Shown here one piece after another: positions 32,009 through 43,967 of a stretch of 64,000 nt of DNA. Made by a program: the position numbers and the translations under genes. The stretch spans positions 124,001-188,000 of the forward strand of contig NW_026973570.1 of the NCBI RefSeq assembly GCF_963855985.1, given 5' to 3'. Position 1 is the stretch's first letter. Each line of letters begins with the position of its first letter. This DNA comes from Ostrinia nubilalis (Eukaryota > Arthropoda > Insecta > Lepidoptera > Crambidae). The notes below the pieces were generated by a model. That model ran no database searches and was not told where the DNA came from. It saw nothing but the letters and a program-made list of their open reading frames with translations.

Positions 32009-32089
32009 AAACTTATTTACTGCGGTTATTTATCAGTCATAGTCATTTATTCCATAAACAATAAAGTGTTTCAAGACCGATGTTGAAAT

Positions 32090-32485
32090 TACTATTTTAC
32101 GGTTTTGTACCTTGAAGGATAAAAGAGTTAAAACGGGACCCTATTACTATGACTGTCACCAGGTTTGTAGCTCATGGATCATTCTCAAAATATTTAGTTT
32201 GATATTCACTTTAAAATGAATAATTCAATAAAATACCTTAAGGAAGGCCATTTTTTTGCAGTTTTCTGCTCGATATTTAGACGTAAACAGGTGAAACCTT
32301 TAAATATTCACATAATATTTAGTTGCATATCTATCTACTTTAAAAATAAATCATATAAAATTAAAATAGAAGACAGACCTTTAAAATAAAAGGGGGGGGG
32401 GGGGGTTCCCATACAACAATAAAAGAGTCGCACGGAACCCTTCGTGAGCGAATCCGAAGGCACTTGGCCGGTTTTCTATAATTGC
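32090..32485. repeat. Dispersed repeat with G14-16 run
   Basis: Contains AAAGAGTCGCACGGAACCCTTCG...CACTTGGCCGGTTTT (about 32422-32476), a phrase common at ends of lepidopteran repeats, and a run of about 14 G from 32392. Non-coding. Confidence 0.5.
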
Positions 32486-32712
32486 CGTCTACTTTTAACC
32501 GAGTCTGCCAGTCGTTTCTAGGATTGACTAGGCAAAACCCGAAACAGATTATTTTAGTTTCGACGTTTGACTGAACAGTTTAGGCACTTCTAGGTTTGAC
32601 TAAGTCAAAGGCCGAAATAAGAATTTACTTCGGGGTTTGCCTGAAAGCCTTGGTCAATCCTAGGATAAACCAGTCATTCCGCGGACAGACTGCATATCGA
32701 CCTTTGACTATG

Positions 32713-32962
32713 ACAGATACATATTACTGGAAACGACTTTACTCATTCAAATATCCCGCTGATTACTGTGTACGAACTGATACCTAATATTCGCCATTAC
32801 CATCACTAAGCTTCGTAGTACGCGAAGTGCAGACACTGTCCACGTAAAAAATCTAGGAACCCAAGTTCGAATCTCAATGGCTTCCGAAATTTTGTATTTT
32901 GTTGTTGAACAAATCACAACCACACATTATTTGAATCCATAACGCCATCTAACTGAACGATA
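32713..32962. other. Spacer before the piggyBac relic
   Basis: No gene or motif recognised, AT-rich. Confidence 0.4.
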
Positions 32963-33394
32963 TTAACCCACTTACTCCTACCAGGCGTTATAACACCGTT
33001 AAAGAGTAGTTCGGAATATCCTCAGATAAATTATAAAAATATCAAGAATTTGTTTACTGTTCCTTGTATTTTCTCTTCATTACGAATCAAGCTATAATTG
33101 AGTATGTTCGATACCGCATATTTGCTTTATTTTGTTAGTTTTTTATTATTTTGAATTCTGTTATTTAGTTTTGTGCAAAAACGTCTAATAAATGGTAAGA
33201 TATTTCATAAACTTGCTAGTAATACCTCAGATTATACTAGTTATTATTTTATGTACTACTGTTAGCTACAAAACAATAAACATATGTTTTTGAAAAGCTT
33301 TACATTTTTGATACTTTTTATGACAAAATTACGATCGGTGTTTTAACACCTGGTCGCATAATCGACGTCTAACCTGTATATTCATTAAAAATTT

Positions 33395-34080
33395 AGGTCA
33401 CTATATAAAAGACCGCTGAGACTTCACGAAACTGTGGACGTATTAGAAAACATTGACGACGATGCTCAAATACCGAATCACATAGCAATTTTACCACCAG
33501 AAAATGCTAATGCAGAAGCAACGGATGAATATTCTGGTGAAGAAGACCAGGTTACCTTACAAAATCTTCCAGGTTAGCCTGGTTCCGTTTATCTAACTAT
33601 AACCTGGAAGATTTTGTAAGGTAACGTGGTCTTCTTCACCAGAATATTCATCCGTTGCTTCTGCATTACTACTTATAGCGTGTAAGTTTTCTATTGCTAT
33701 TTTTCGTTTTAGGTTCGCAACTTAGAGCCTAGGCAGAAGTACTGTACGACAAATCTTCTTCAGATAAAGATGATAACATCCCGCTCTCTGATTTTTTTAA
33801 AGTAAGACGAAATGAATCTAATGATGCCTCCAATGCAGTTAGTTCTTCTGCCATGAAAGTACCTACCGCAATCACAATTACAACAAATCAATATAGTGCA
33901 AGCACCTTCTGTGAAAGTTCTGTGCCAAAATGTCTAAAATATACATGGCATAGCAACCAGGTCCACGGAGCTTACATCCCTCCCTATGTATGTACTACTT
34001 TACTTACGAGTACTACACGCAAGTGACATGTAAAATTTGCAAGAAAAAAACAATTTGGTGTAAAAAATGCGCCACGTACT
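33395..34080 (+). pseudogene. piggyBac transposase remnants
   Basis: Three coding scraps separated by an inverted duplication and an internal deletion. Conserved pieces are the acidic N-terminus and the C-terminal CX2C/CX2C zinc motif that in piggyBac transposases binds DNA. The catalytic aspartates are absent, so this cannot act. Confidence 0.75.
33505..33671. repeat. 70-bp palindromic duplication in piggyBac relic
   Basis: The stretch 33505-33574 reappears as its reverse complement at about 33601-33671, with a 26-bp spacer. It would form a strong hairpin. It arose by inverted duplication of transposase coding sequence. Confidence 0.8.
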
Positions 34081-34408
34081 AAAGCATCCTAGGCTATGAT
34101 TTATGTCTTACCATATACCATACCTCTGAATAAGATTTTGGTATTTTTCTAGTAAATGAGTGTAACTTACAATTCGTTTTTAACTCTTAAACCTAACAAA
34201 ATCATAGTATGTTTTTTTCTCATAGTAGTAGTTGTGGTAGTAGTCCATTCTCCGACCAGGTGTTAAAACACCACCCATTTTCCGGCTTTTCCGGTTGACC
34301 AAGAATTTTTCTAATATTTTTCTGTGGACACTTGACCTCTATTTAGAAACATACTAAAAATTTATAAAAATTGACAAGTATAAAAAGTTTCAGGAGTATC
34401 TGGGTTAA

Positions 34409-35246
34409 GGCGATAGGTGAGGCAAAACTGCAAAATAGACCTCTCTTTGAATCCCTACTCCTCCTAAATGGATGATCCAAACAAGAAAAAATGTGTGAGA
34501 TGTATAATATCTTAAACTAAAAAATTGTTGTTCGTTTTTTTGTTACAACTATTAGTTTTGACAGAAAAAATTCTTAACTTTCTTCTAATTTCACCAAAGA
34601 AATTTTCTACTACTCCTAAACGGCTGAAGCGATTTTAATGATTCTTTCACCAAATGATAGAAAATTTTATGGTCTAAAAAATTAATGTTCATTTTTTTTC
34701 AAAAATCTTGTATTATGTGTCATACATTCAAAATACCCTGTAATTTCCACACGCGGGCCGCTTGAATGCGGGAGCTCAGTCTTTCACTAGCGTTCGCACG
34801 GGGAGGCTGTGTCGCATGTCGGCCCGCTCCGCTCCTTTGTTTTTCTATAAAGAATTTATAGCGCAGATGGTACACTCGGAACTCAAAGTAGTTCGGCGGC
34901 TAAATTAGTGATCTGAGTACGTCATTTTAAATACGTATAGGCATTATAAAATAATCTAAATACATAGGTACACAAGATGCTAATTATCTATTTTTCTAGA
35001 TTTATCTGTCTGATTATTTGTCTATTTATTCTAGATTTATATAAACTTCGAGACGAGATTTTTTTTCTTATGTAGGTATTAGTAGGTAATAATAATAAAA
35101 CAACGCACTTAGGTAAAGGAAATCACAAGACAACAAAAAATACCTACAAAGGATTATTTAAATTCTGTAATTAGCAAAAACGTATTTTATCAATTTCTTG
35201 GAAACAATCACATCACTTTTTTACATTTTGCGTTTCTATTGGTAAT
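34409..35246. other. Unassigned interval
   Basis: About 840 bases without a recognisable gene. A GC-richer patch (about 34750-34840) with GGGCCGC is seen. Otherwise AT-rich. Confidence 0.4.
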
Positions 35247-35662
35247 GGCAATGCCAGATTTTGTATGGAAGGTGGCGTCTTTTTTTTTTCGCGCGGCCAT
35301 CGACCAAACTCTGTTTTTTGATTACAAAATAGTGTAATAAACCAAACTTACTATGGCATGTATACTTCTAAACTCAGTCTGAACTGAGTTACGAGCATTA
35401 GAAGTTTGATGATTTACATACTAGATTTGCTTTTTGCGCGCAAGTTTTGTAAGAAATTGCAACAAAATATTGCGATATTTTCTTATTGCGCTGATTCTAC
35501 TCCACACTGATGTCTGGAGCCTTTAATGGATGGTATTGTTTGTTTACACATACAATGTCACTATTTTGTTGCAATTTCTTACAAAACTTGCGCGCAAAAA
35601 GCAAATCTAGTATGTAAATCATCAAACTTCTAATGCTCGTAACTCAGTTCAGACTGAGTTTA
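35247..35662. mobile_element. Foldback element, copy 2, right arm truncated
   Basis: Matches 18233-18648 over all 416 bases by eye, including the whole left arm and loop. It stops at the GACTGAGTTTA end of the inner palindrome, so about half of the right arm is missing. Confidence 0.88.
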
Positions 35663-36034
35663 AGGTACCTCGTTGGTCTATTGGTTTTGTAGGTATGAGT
35701 TTTTTTATCTCATTGTTACCCACAAATAATCGGAATTATTCCTAGGGAATTTTCGATTCATCTAGCTCAATCGTCTCGTCGCGAATAAGGTTAGGTAAAT
35801 TAAATTGATACCACCTATTTCGATCCCTGATAATAATATAAAATATACAGGAGTTTGGTAGAACGTTAGACAAACTTCGTAAGTAAGGTCATTTTGAATA
35901 CAAGTTCGCCCATTTGACCCTAAATGAGCTACTTTTTTTTATTGATATTTATAATTTATTTATTATTTTCCGAAATTTGATCTAAAACTGCTTCTTTTTT
36001 TTTGCGTGTTTTCAACCGATTTTTTTATTTGGTA
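35663..36034. other. Unassigned AT-rich interval
   Basis: No gene seen. An inner stretch of T runs near 35930-36030. Confidence 0.4.
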
Positions 36035-36933
36035 CTAGCGGCCGCCCGCGACTTCGTACGCGTGGATCCCGTTTTACCCCCTTCATCTATCTTACACGGT
36101 TTAGATTTTTTCATTCAAATGTTTTTTCCCGGTAACTCCCGTCCCCGTGGGAATTTTGCAATATCCTGTTGTAACTAAGCTTTAAGTTTACTAAGGTACC
36201 TGTATGCCAAATTTCAAGCGTCTATCTTACGCGGTTTAGATTTTTTCATATAAATGCCTTTTCCCGCTAACTCCCGTTCCCGTGGGAATTTTGCAATATC
36301 CTGTTGTAACTAAGCTTTAAATTTACTAAGGTACCTGCATGCTAAAATTCAAGCGTCTATCTTACGCAGTTTAGATTTTTTCATACAAATGTTTTATCCC
36401 GCTAACTCTCGTTCCCGTAGGAATTTTGCAATATCCTATTGTAAATAAGCTTTAAGTTTACTAAGATACCTGCATGCCAAATTTTAAGCGTCTAACTTAA
36501 GCGGTTTAGATTTTTCATACAAAAGGATTTTCCCGCTAATTCCCGTTCCCGTGAGAATTTCGGGAATTCCTTGTTATAACTAAGCTTTAAGTTCACTAAG
36601 GTACCTACATGCCAAATTTGAAGCGTCTAATTTAACTGGTTTAGATAAAAGGATTTTCCCGCTAATTCCCGCTCCCGTGGGAATTCCTAAGTATACTATA
36701 ACCTGCCCAGGAGTGTGACAAATAATTGTACCAAGTTTCGTTAAAATCCGTCAAGTAGTTTTTGTTTCTATAAGGAACATACAAACGGACAGACAGACAG
36801 ACAGACAGACAAAAATTTTACTGATTGCATTTTTGGCATCAGTATCGATAACTAATTACCCCCTGATAGTTATTTTGAAAATATATTTCATGTACAGAAT
36901 TGACCTCTCTACAGATTTATTATAAGTAATAAT
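36035..36933 (-). mobile_element. Helitron-like MINE repeat with 5 x 134-bp units
   Basis: On the minus strand its 3' end reads CGCGGGCGGCCGCTAG (CTAG at 36035-36038), the same style of terminus as Helitron D. The body has five tandem units of about 134-135 bp (a conserved GGTTTAGA at 36098, 36233, 36368, 36502 and 36636) and then a (GACA)n run at 36789-36810. The other end runs into TATTATAAGTAATAATA. Elements with this layout are widespread in Lepidoptera. Non-coding. Confidence 0.75.
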
Positions 36934-37395
36934 ACAGGGTGTCCCGTAATGTAACGTCAAGCCGGAACTGGGTGTTGAGGCAAGTTTTGCTGGTTATCAG
37001 AAAAATATAAAAAAAAAATCTATGTGGCATATTTTCAAAATAATAGGCATTTAAAAAAAATCTAAAAATTCTACTCCAGGTGACGGTCCTTTTACTCGTG
37101 TTGCCACAAATCTTCACTTTTTCCAAATTTTTTTTTTTTGTTATGTAACCCTGAATAATGCTTCTCAAAATTGTTATCAAAATTACAAAACCAGCAGCTC
37201 CAGCTTGGATGAAAAAAATACATTATTCCCAAAAAAAACTTCAGAATAAAAATTTTGCTTAGTTTAAACTGACTGTAGGTACTGAAAAAAAATGTACTAC
37301 GCGAGTGTGGCAAGTGACGTCATATTTTGGCGCATAAGTGACGTCATATTTTGGCGCATTTAGTAAGGATTCCAAAATGGTATAACACTTGGTTT
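36934..37395 (+). repeat. Dispersed repeat 'ACAGGGTGTCCCG', copy 1
   Basis: Begins ACAGGGTGTCCCGTAATG and is the inverted counterpart of 50371-50795. It carries a two-fold repeat GTGACGTCATATTTTGGCGCAT near 37313-37360. Non-coding. Confidence 0.75.
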
Positions 37396-37454
37396 TATGC
37401 TGTAATGAGGATCATTTCGATTTTTAGCTGTGAATGCAGATTTATAGGTCTAAG

Positions 37455-38055
<601 letters not shown>

Positions 38056-40293
38056 TCGATTACCACTCACTCACTCACTGACTCACTGATCAGGGGTATT
38101 TTTAGGGTATTTAGAGGGGAGGGGGGTAAAATTGTTAGTGTTTGTTTGTTACTAGATTTTTTGACTGACAGCTTTACCAAATTTTTTGAACCAAAAAACA
38201 AAATGGCGGAACTTTTTGAAACACCAACTTTTTTGTCTTTGGTCCTGAATTTTTTCTTTTTTGGTGGTTGGTTGGGGTTGCCAAGGTGTGTTAAAAAATG
38301 TGAGAAAAAAACGGAAAAACAAAATGGCCGCGCCGCCATCTTGGATTGAAAACGCGATTTCGGGGTGTTTTTAGGGAGGTGTCATTCTGAGATGCGCCAT
38401 TGTTTTTGAAAAATTCTTTTGAATAATTGTGACATGTATAGTCTTCTAAAGAGACCCATTCACAGATTATCGAAAAACAAGATGGCGGCTGAGCCGTCGG
38501 CCATTTTGTTGCGAGCATAAAAATTCCCAAACTTTGGTAGCAATTTTCCGGTACATGGCGACACCGGAGTGGGGTACAATGTTCCGGCCGATTGTTGGTC
38601 TGTTATTCGAGTGTTGCCATGAATCGGAAAAAACTACCATTTTGGAAGAAAATTTTCCACCACGGCCCCGAATAGTAGAAAATGGAAATTTCCAAAAATT
38701 CCAAAAACTTGGTATGCAGTTTGGTGACGTTTGGGGACCCGAATGACATTTCACCATTTTTATGAAAAAAGTCTGGCAACACTGAAAGTTACGGGGAAAA
38801 CAAATTTTCGCGACATGGGTGTCTTTAAAGTTAGTGACAGACAGAAAGAATTATGGCAGAAAAAAAATAAAAATGACGTTTGGTCGGATATACGACCCAG
38901 ATTATGGGAAAAATCCGAAATGTCAGAAAATCAAGATGGCGGCGGCGTGGGCGGCCATTTTGTAAAAAGTTGAAAATTTCGAAATTTTGGAATTCATTTT
39001 TCGAGTAGTTGGCAACATTTGGGAAAGTCGACTTGTATGAGGCGGTTGTGTGCCTTGTCGAGAGGTTTCGCTTGGGTGAAGAAATTTCTCCAGTGTTGCC
39101 ATACTTTAGGAGATTTGGTCCAAAAATGTCGAAAGTAGAAATAACGACTTTAGGTCAAAAATATGGATGACGCCTCCTGCAAAAGGGTCGTACAAATGAC
39201 ATTTGACCATTGTCATCTCGATCACCTGGCAACACTGGGAGTTACGGGGAAAAGTATTTTTTTCGACATGGGTGTCTTTAAAGTTAAGGACGGACAGAAG
39301 GAGATATGGCAGGGAAAATCTGAAAATGGGGTTTGGTCGGTTATACGACCCAGACTATGGGAAAAATCCGAAATCATGGAAAATCAAGATGGCGGCAGAG
39401 CGGGCGGCCATTTTGTAAAAAGTTTCAGTTTTCTGATTTTTCAAATGCATTTTTCAGGTAGTTGGCAACATTTGAGAAAGTCGTGATGTATGGGGCGGTT
39501 ATGTAGTTTGTCAAGGAGTATCGTTTGGGAAAACTTAAATTTCCAGTGTTGCCATACTTTGAGAGTTTTGGTCCAAAAATGTAAAAAATGAAAATAACGA
39601 CTTTCGGTCAAAACTTTGGATGACGCCTCCTGCAAATAGGTCAAACTAATGACATTTGACCATTTTTAGCTCGATGACCTGGCAACACTTGGAGTTACGG
39701 AAACTCAAAATTTTGGGACATGGGTGGTTTTAAGGAATTGTTTTACGGGATTGGGTTAAGTTAGAAAAAAAGTAAAAATGGGGTTCGGCGCGGAAAATGG
39801 TCCAGATTAAGGAAAAAATGCAAAATTTTGGAAATCCAAGATGGCCGCCAAGCGTTCACCCGTTTTCCTAAAGGAACTAAATTCTCCATACAAATTGTAT
39901 GCAGGGGGGCTCAGCTAACGTAGAAAAAGGCGAGGCCGAAGGCCGAGCGATAGTTTGAAGCCTGTGAGTCGCCATAGATTTATTTTTAATGCGTCAAAAA
40001 AGGACTAGAGCCCAGTGACAGACAGAAAGGCGAGGCCGAAGGCCGAGCGATGGTTCAAATCCCCACAGTACCCATAGATTTACTTGTGTTGCGTCAAAAA
40101 AGCAAAAGAGCCTTGCGACAAACGATAAACGCCCCGTGTAATTTTTGCGAGGCCGAAGGCCGAGCTCCGAATGCGAGGCCGCAGGCCGAGCGCCGCGTAG
40201 GGCGAAGCCCGGAGCGGCCAGCATCGCAGATCTAGCTTTTGTAGCCCGCGTAGCGGGCGACCAAAGCTAGTCTATTCTATATTATTATTATTA

Positions 40294-42510
40294 TCTATAT
40301 TATATAAAGCTCGATTACCACTGACTGACTCACTGACTGACTGATCAGGGGTATTTTTGGGGTATTTAGAGGGGAGGAGGGTAAAATTGTTAGTGTTTGT
40401 TTTTTACTAGATTTTTTGACACCCAGGTTTTTTAGATTTTTTGAACCAAAAAACAAAATGGCGGCATTTTTTGAGACACCAACTTTTTTGTCTCTGGTCC
40501 TGAATTTTTTCTTTTTTGGTGGTTTGTTGGGGTTGCAAAGGTGTGCTAAAAAATGTGAGAAAAAAACGGAAAAACAAAATGGCCGCGCCGCCATCTTGGA
40601 TTGAAAATGCGATTTCGAGGTGTTTTTAGGGAGGTGTCACTCCGAGATGCGCATTTGTTTTTGAAAATTTCTTTTGAGTATTTGTGACATGTATAGTCTT
40701 CTTAAGAGATACATTCACAGATTATCAAAAAACAAGATGGCGGCTGAGCCGTCGGCCATTTTGTTGCGATCAAAAAATTCCCAAACTTTGATAGCAATTT
40801 TCCGGCAGATGGCGACACCGGAGTGGGGTACAATGTTCCGGGCGATTGTTGGTCTGTTCCTCGAGTGTTGCCATGAATAGGAAAAAACTACCATTTTGGA
40901 AGAAAATTTTCCACCACGGCCCCGGATAGTAGAAAATGGAAATTTCCAAAAATTCCATAAACTTGGAATGCAGTCTGGTGACGTTTGGAGACCCGAATGA
41001 CATTTCACCATTTTTATGAAAAAAGTCTGGCAACACTGAAAGTTATGGGGAAAAGTTTTTTTTGCGACATGGGTGTCTTTGAAGTTAGTGACAGACAGAA
41101 AGAATTATGGCAGAAAAAAAATAAAAATGACGTTTGGTCGCATATACGACCCAGATTATGGGAAAAATCCGAAATGTCAGAAAATCAAGATGGCGGCGGC
41201 GTGGGCGGCCATTTTGTAAAAAGTTGAAAATTTCGAAATTTTGGAATTCATTTTTCGAGTAGTTGGCAACACTTTAGAAAGTCGAGTTGTATGAGGCGGT
41301 TGTGTGTCCTGTCGAGAGGTTTCGCTTGGGTGAAGAAATTTCTCCAGTGTTGCCATACCTTAGGAGATTTGGTCCAAAAATGTCGAAAGTAGAAATAACG
41401 ACTTCCGGTCAAAAATTTGGATGACGCCTCCTGCAAAGGGGTCGTGCAAATGACATTTCACCATTTTTATGAAAAAAGTCTGGCAACACTGAAAGTTATA
41501 GGGAAAAGTTTTTTTTGCGACATGGGTGTCTTTAAAGTTAGTGACAGACAGAAAGAATAATGGGAGAAAAAAAATAAAAATGAGGTTTGGTCGGATATAC
41601 GACCCAGATTATGGGAAAAATCCGAAATGTCAAAAAATCAAGATGGCGGAGGCGTGGGCGGCCATTTTGTAAAAAGTTGAAAATTTCGAAATTTTGGAAT
41701 TCATTTTTCGAATACATGGCCACATTTGGGAAAGTTGAGTTGTATGAGGCGGTTGTGTGTCCTGTCAAGAGGTTTCGCTTGGGTGAAGAAATTTCTTCAG
41801 TGTTGCCATACCTTAGGAGATTTGGTCCAAAAATGTCGAAAGTAGAAATAACGACTTCCGGTCGAAAATTTGGATGACGCCTCCTGCAAAACGGTCGTGC
41901 ATATGACATTTGACCATTTTCGTCTCGATCATCTGGCAACACTGGGAGCTACGGGGAAAAGCATTTTTTTCGACATGGGTGTCTTTAAAGTTAAGGACGG
42001 ACAGAAGGAGATATGGCAGAAAAAATCCAAAAATATGGTTTGGTCGGTTATACGATCCAGACTATGGGAAAAATCCGAAATCATAGAAAATCAAGATGGC
42101 GACCGAGTGGGCGGCCATTTTGTAAAAAGTTTCAGATTTCTGATTTTTCAAATGCATTTTTCGGGCAGTTGGCAACATTTGGGAAAGTCGGGTTGTATGG
42201 GGCGATTACGTAGTTTGTCAAGGAGTATCGTTTGGAAAAACTAAAATTTCCAGTGTTGCCATACTTTGAGAGTTTTGGTCCAAAAATGTAAAAAATGCCT
42301 CCTGCAAATAGGTCAAACTAATGACATTTGACCATTTTCAACTCGATCACCTGGCAACACTGGGAGTTAGGGGAACTCAAAGTTTTGGGACAACTCGCCC
42401 CGTGTAATTCTTGCGAGGCCGCAGGCCGAGCGCCGCGTAGGGCGAAGCCCGGAGCGGCCAGCATCGCAGATCTAGCTTTTGTAGCCCGCGTAGCGGGCGA
42501 CCAAAGCTAG
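40294..42510 (+). mobile_element. Helitron copy C, complete
   Basis: 2.2 kb, same structure as B: TCTATATTATATAAAGC start, hairpin at 42484-42498, CTAG at 42507-42510. It carries one module more than B (starts 40998, 41452, 41905 and a partial at 42323) but has a shorter GC block. It lies only 23 bp after B in the same orientation. Non-coding. Confidence 0.88.
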
Positions 42511-43149
42511 TCCTTAATATACAGTCCAAAAATTTTTGTTTTACGACAAAAATTGACGAAGTTATGGCCAAATTACTAAAAAATTTCACTGACCGCCCGG
42601 CGCGGGACCGATGACGTCACTATATCCGATCCGAACGCTGCCGGCGTACTGCGTGGATAGAAAATATTTTTTTCTAGCCAAACTATCAGTTTTAGAGAAA
42701 AACTTGTTATGACATTTATTCATCAGAATAAAGTAAGCTATCGATAGGTAATTTTTTAAAATAGAAATTGTAAAAAATATCGCAAAAAATCCATACGCTC
42801 ATACGATTCAATGGAACGCGGAGACGCGATTAGGGTCTCCGCGGTGGTATATTTGGCGATTTATTCAAATAAAGTGTTCATAATTGTTGTTAGAGTCATA
42901 TCTTCGTCCAAGTAAAATATAAAAATGTATAAATATTAATTTATTTACTTCTAACAATAAGTATAATATAGCTGAGGCAGATACACTCTGCCTAAGCTAC
43001 AAGACATTGCTATGAAGATCATTTCGATGTACACGCAATACCTACCCGTTATTTAGTTTTTCTGAGTTAAACCTACGTACCTACCTATCTATTCGCCGTT
43101 CCCATGGGCGGGCCAACTGCTCCCTCCTGGAAATCTATTTAATCTTAGC
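42511..43149. repeat. Left arm of an inverted repeat, plus unassigned DNA
   Basis: Bases about 42610-42836 pair as an inverted repeat with 49096-49333 (shared TGACGTCACTATATCCGA, AAACTATCAGTTTTAGA and TTTATTCATCA blocks). The remaining 300 bases (42837-43149) hold no gene. Confidence 0.7.
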
Positions 43150-43562
43150 CTAGAAGCTGGGTATGACTCCCCCGCCCCTCTCCTCTCCCCAGGTCATAAG
43201 CTGGGCATGACTTCCCCCTCGGCCAGAAGTCGGGTATGACTTACCCCCCCCCCTCCCCCCCCTCCCCCCCTCCCCCCCTCCCCCCCCTCCCCCCCTCCCC
43301 CCCAGGCCAGAAACTGGGTATGACTTGACCCCCTCCCCCTCCCCCCAGGCCAGAAGCTGGGTAAGGCTTGACCCTCCCCCCAGGCCATAAGCATAAGCTG
43401 GGTATGACTTCCCCTAGGCCAGAAGCTGGGTACGACTTACCCCCCCCCCCCACTAGGCCAGGCCAAACTGGGTATGACTTGCCTCTCCCCCCCTCTTACC
43501 AAGGCCAGAAGCTGAGTAAGGCTTGCCCCTCCCCCCAGGCTATAAGCTGGATATGACTTCAT
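43150..43562. repeat. C-rich minisatellite with long C/CCCT tracts
   Basis: Irregular tandem repeats of GCCAGAAGCTGGGTATGACTT linked by runs of C with interspersed T, heaviest at about 43226-43305. The complementary strand is G-rich with many GGGG runs. Repetitive glycine/proline frames are artefacts. Confidence 0.9.
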
Positions 43563-43570
43563 ATTATATA

Positions 43571-43935
43571 TGTAAAGAAACTAGTTTCTTAATTACTGAC
43601 TATCTTCGTAAACGCGACTATTGTTTATTATTCACGATCTTCTAAAATGTCAGTATTATAAAATTAAACTTGCTTCGTAAATGACACTGATGTGTCAGAT
43701 CGGAAATAAACGTGATTTGCAAGAAATAATTTATTGTAAAGATTTTAAAAAGGAATTGACAATTTAAATAATAAACTTTGAATGTCGTTTCTTTGTTTTC
43801 AGGTGAGGTTAATAGTTTTAAGTTGAACAGTGAAATTACATTGTATATTAGTGCTAATTAACAAAATAAATAAAATCTTTGTTTTCAGAGCAACACAATC
43901 TTTTAAATTGTACAATTCCCTATAAACGTCTTATA
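43571..43935 (+). repeat. gypsy 5' LTR
   Basis: 365 bp from TGTAAAGAAACTAG to CGTCTTATA. Ends in TA rather than CA, judged from the limit of identity with the other LTR. Confidence 0.85.
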
Positions 43936-43967
43936 AAACGACATTTATAGTTAGAAATAAGATAAAT

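Larger units (their letters stand above)
29207..32712. mobile_element. Inverted-repeat transposon with 200-bp arms
   Basis: Left arm about 29207-29400 and right arm about 32500-32712 are inverted relatives. Exact shared blocks include ATTTCGGCCTTTGAC (29282-29296; complement 32604-32618) and AAACGTCGAAACT (29341-29353; complement 32556-32568). Both arms repeat a TTTGACTAGTCAAA-like palindrome. The first bases of the left arm lie left of the BEL element (about 19470-19487), so the BEL inserted into this arm. The inside now holds Helitron D and other repeats. No transposase was recognised, so the superfamily is open. Confidence 0.65.
32967..34404 (+). mobile_element. Decayed piggyBac-like element
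   Basis: Flanked by TTAA (32963-32966 and 34405-34408), with inverted ends CCCACTTACTCCT and complement of CCCAGATACTCCT. The interior holds two pieces of a piggyBac-type transposase. The N-terminal acidic part lies at about 33395-33580 and 33712-33990 (ILPPENA, TDE-SGEED, LPG, then DNIPLSDFF). A cysteine-rich C-terminus lies near 34020-34075 (CKICKKK...WCKKC). The central DDD domain is missing and stops interrupt the rest. A palindromic duplication at 33505-33670 further breaks the N-terminal part. Confidence 0.8.

Noticed and set aside
38067..42589. Many 60-134-codon frames in Helitrons B and C
   Set aside because: Same reason; no Rep or helicase motifs were found.
43194..43556. Gly-rich and Pro-rich frames
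   Set aside because: Arise from the C-rich minisatellite.
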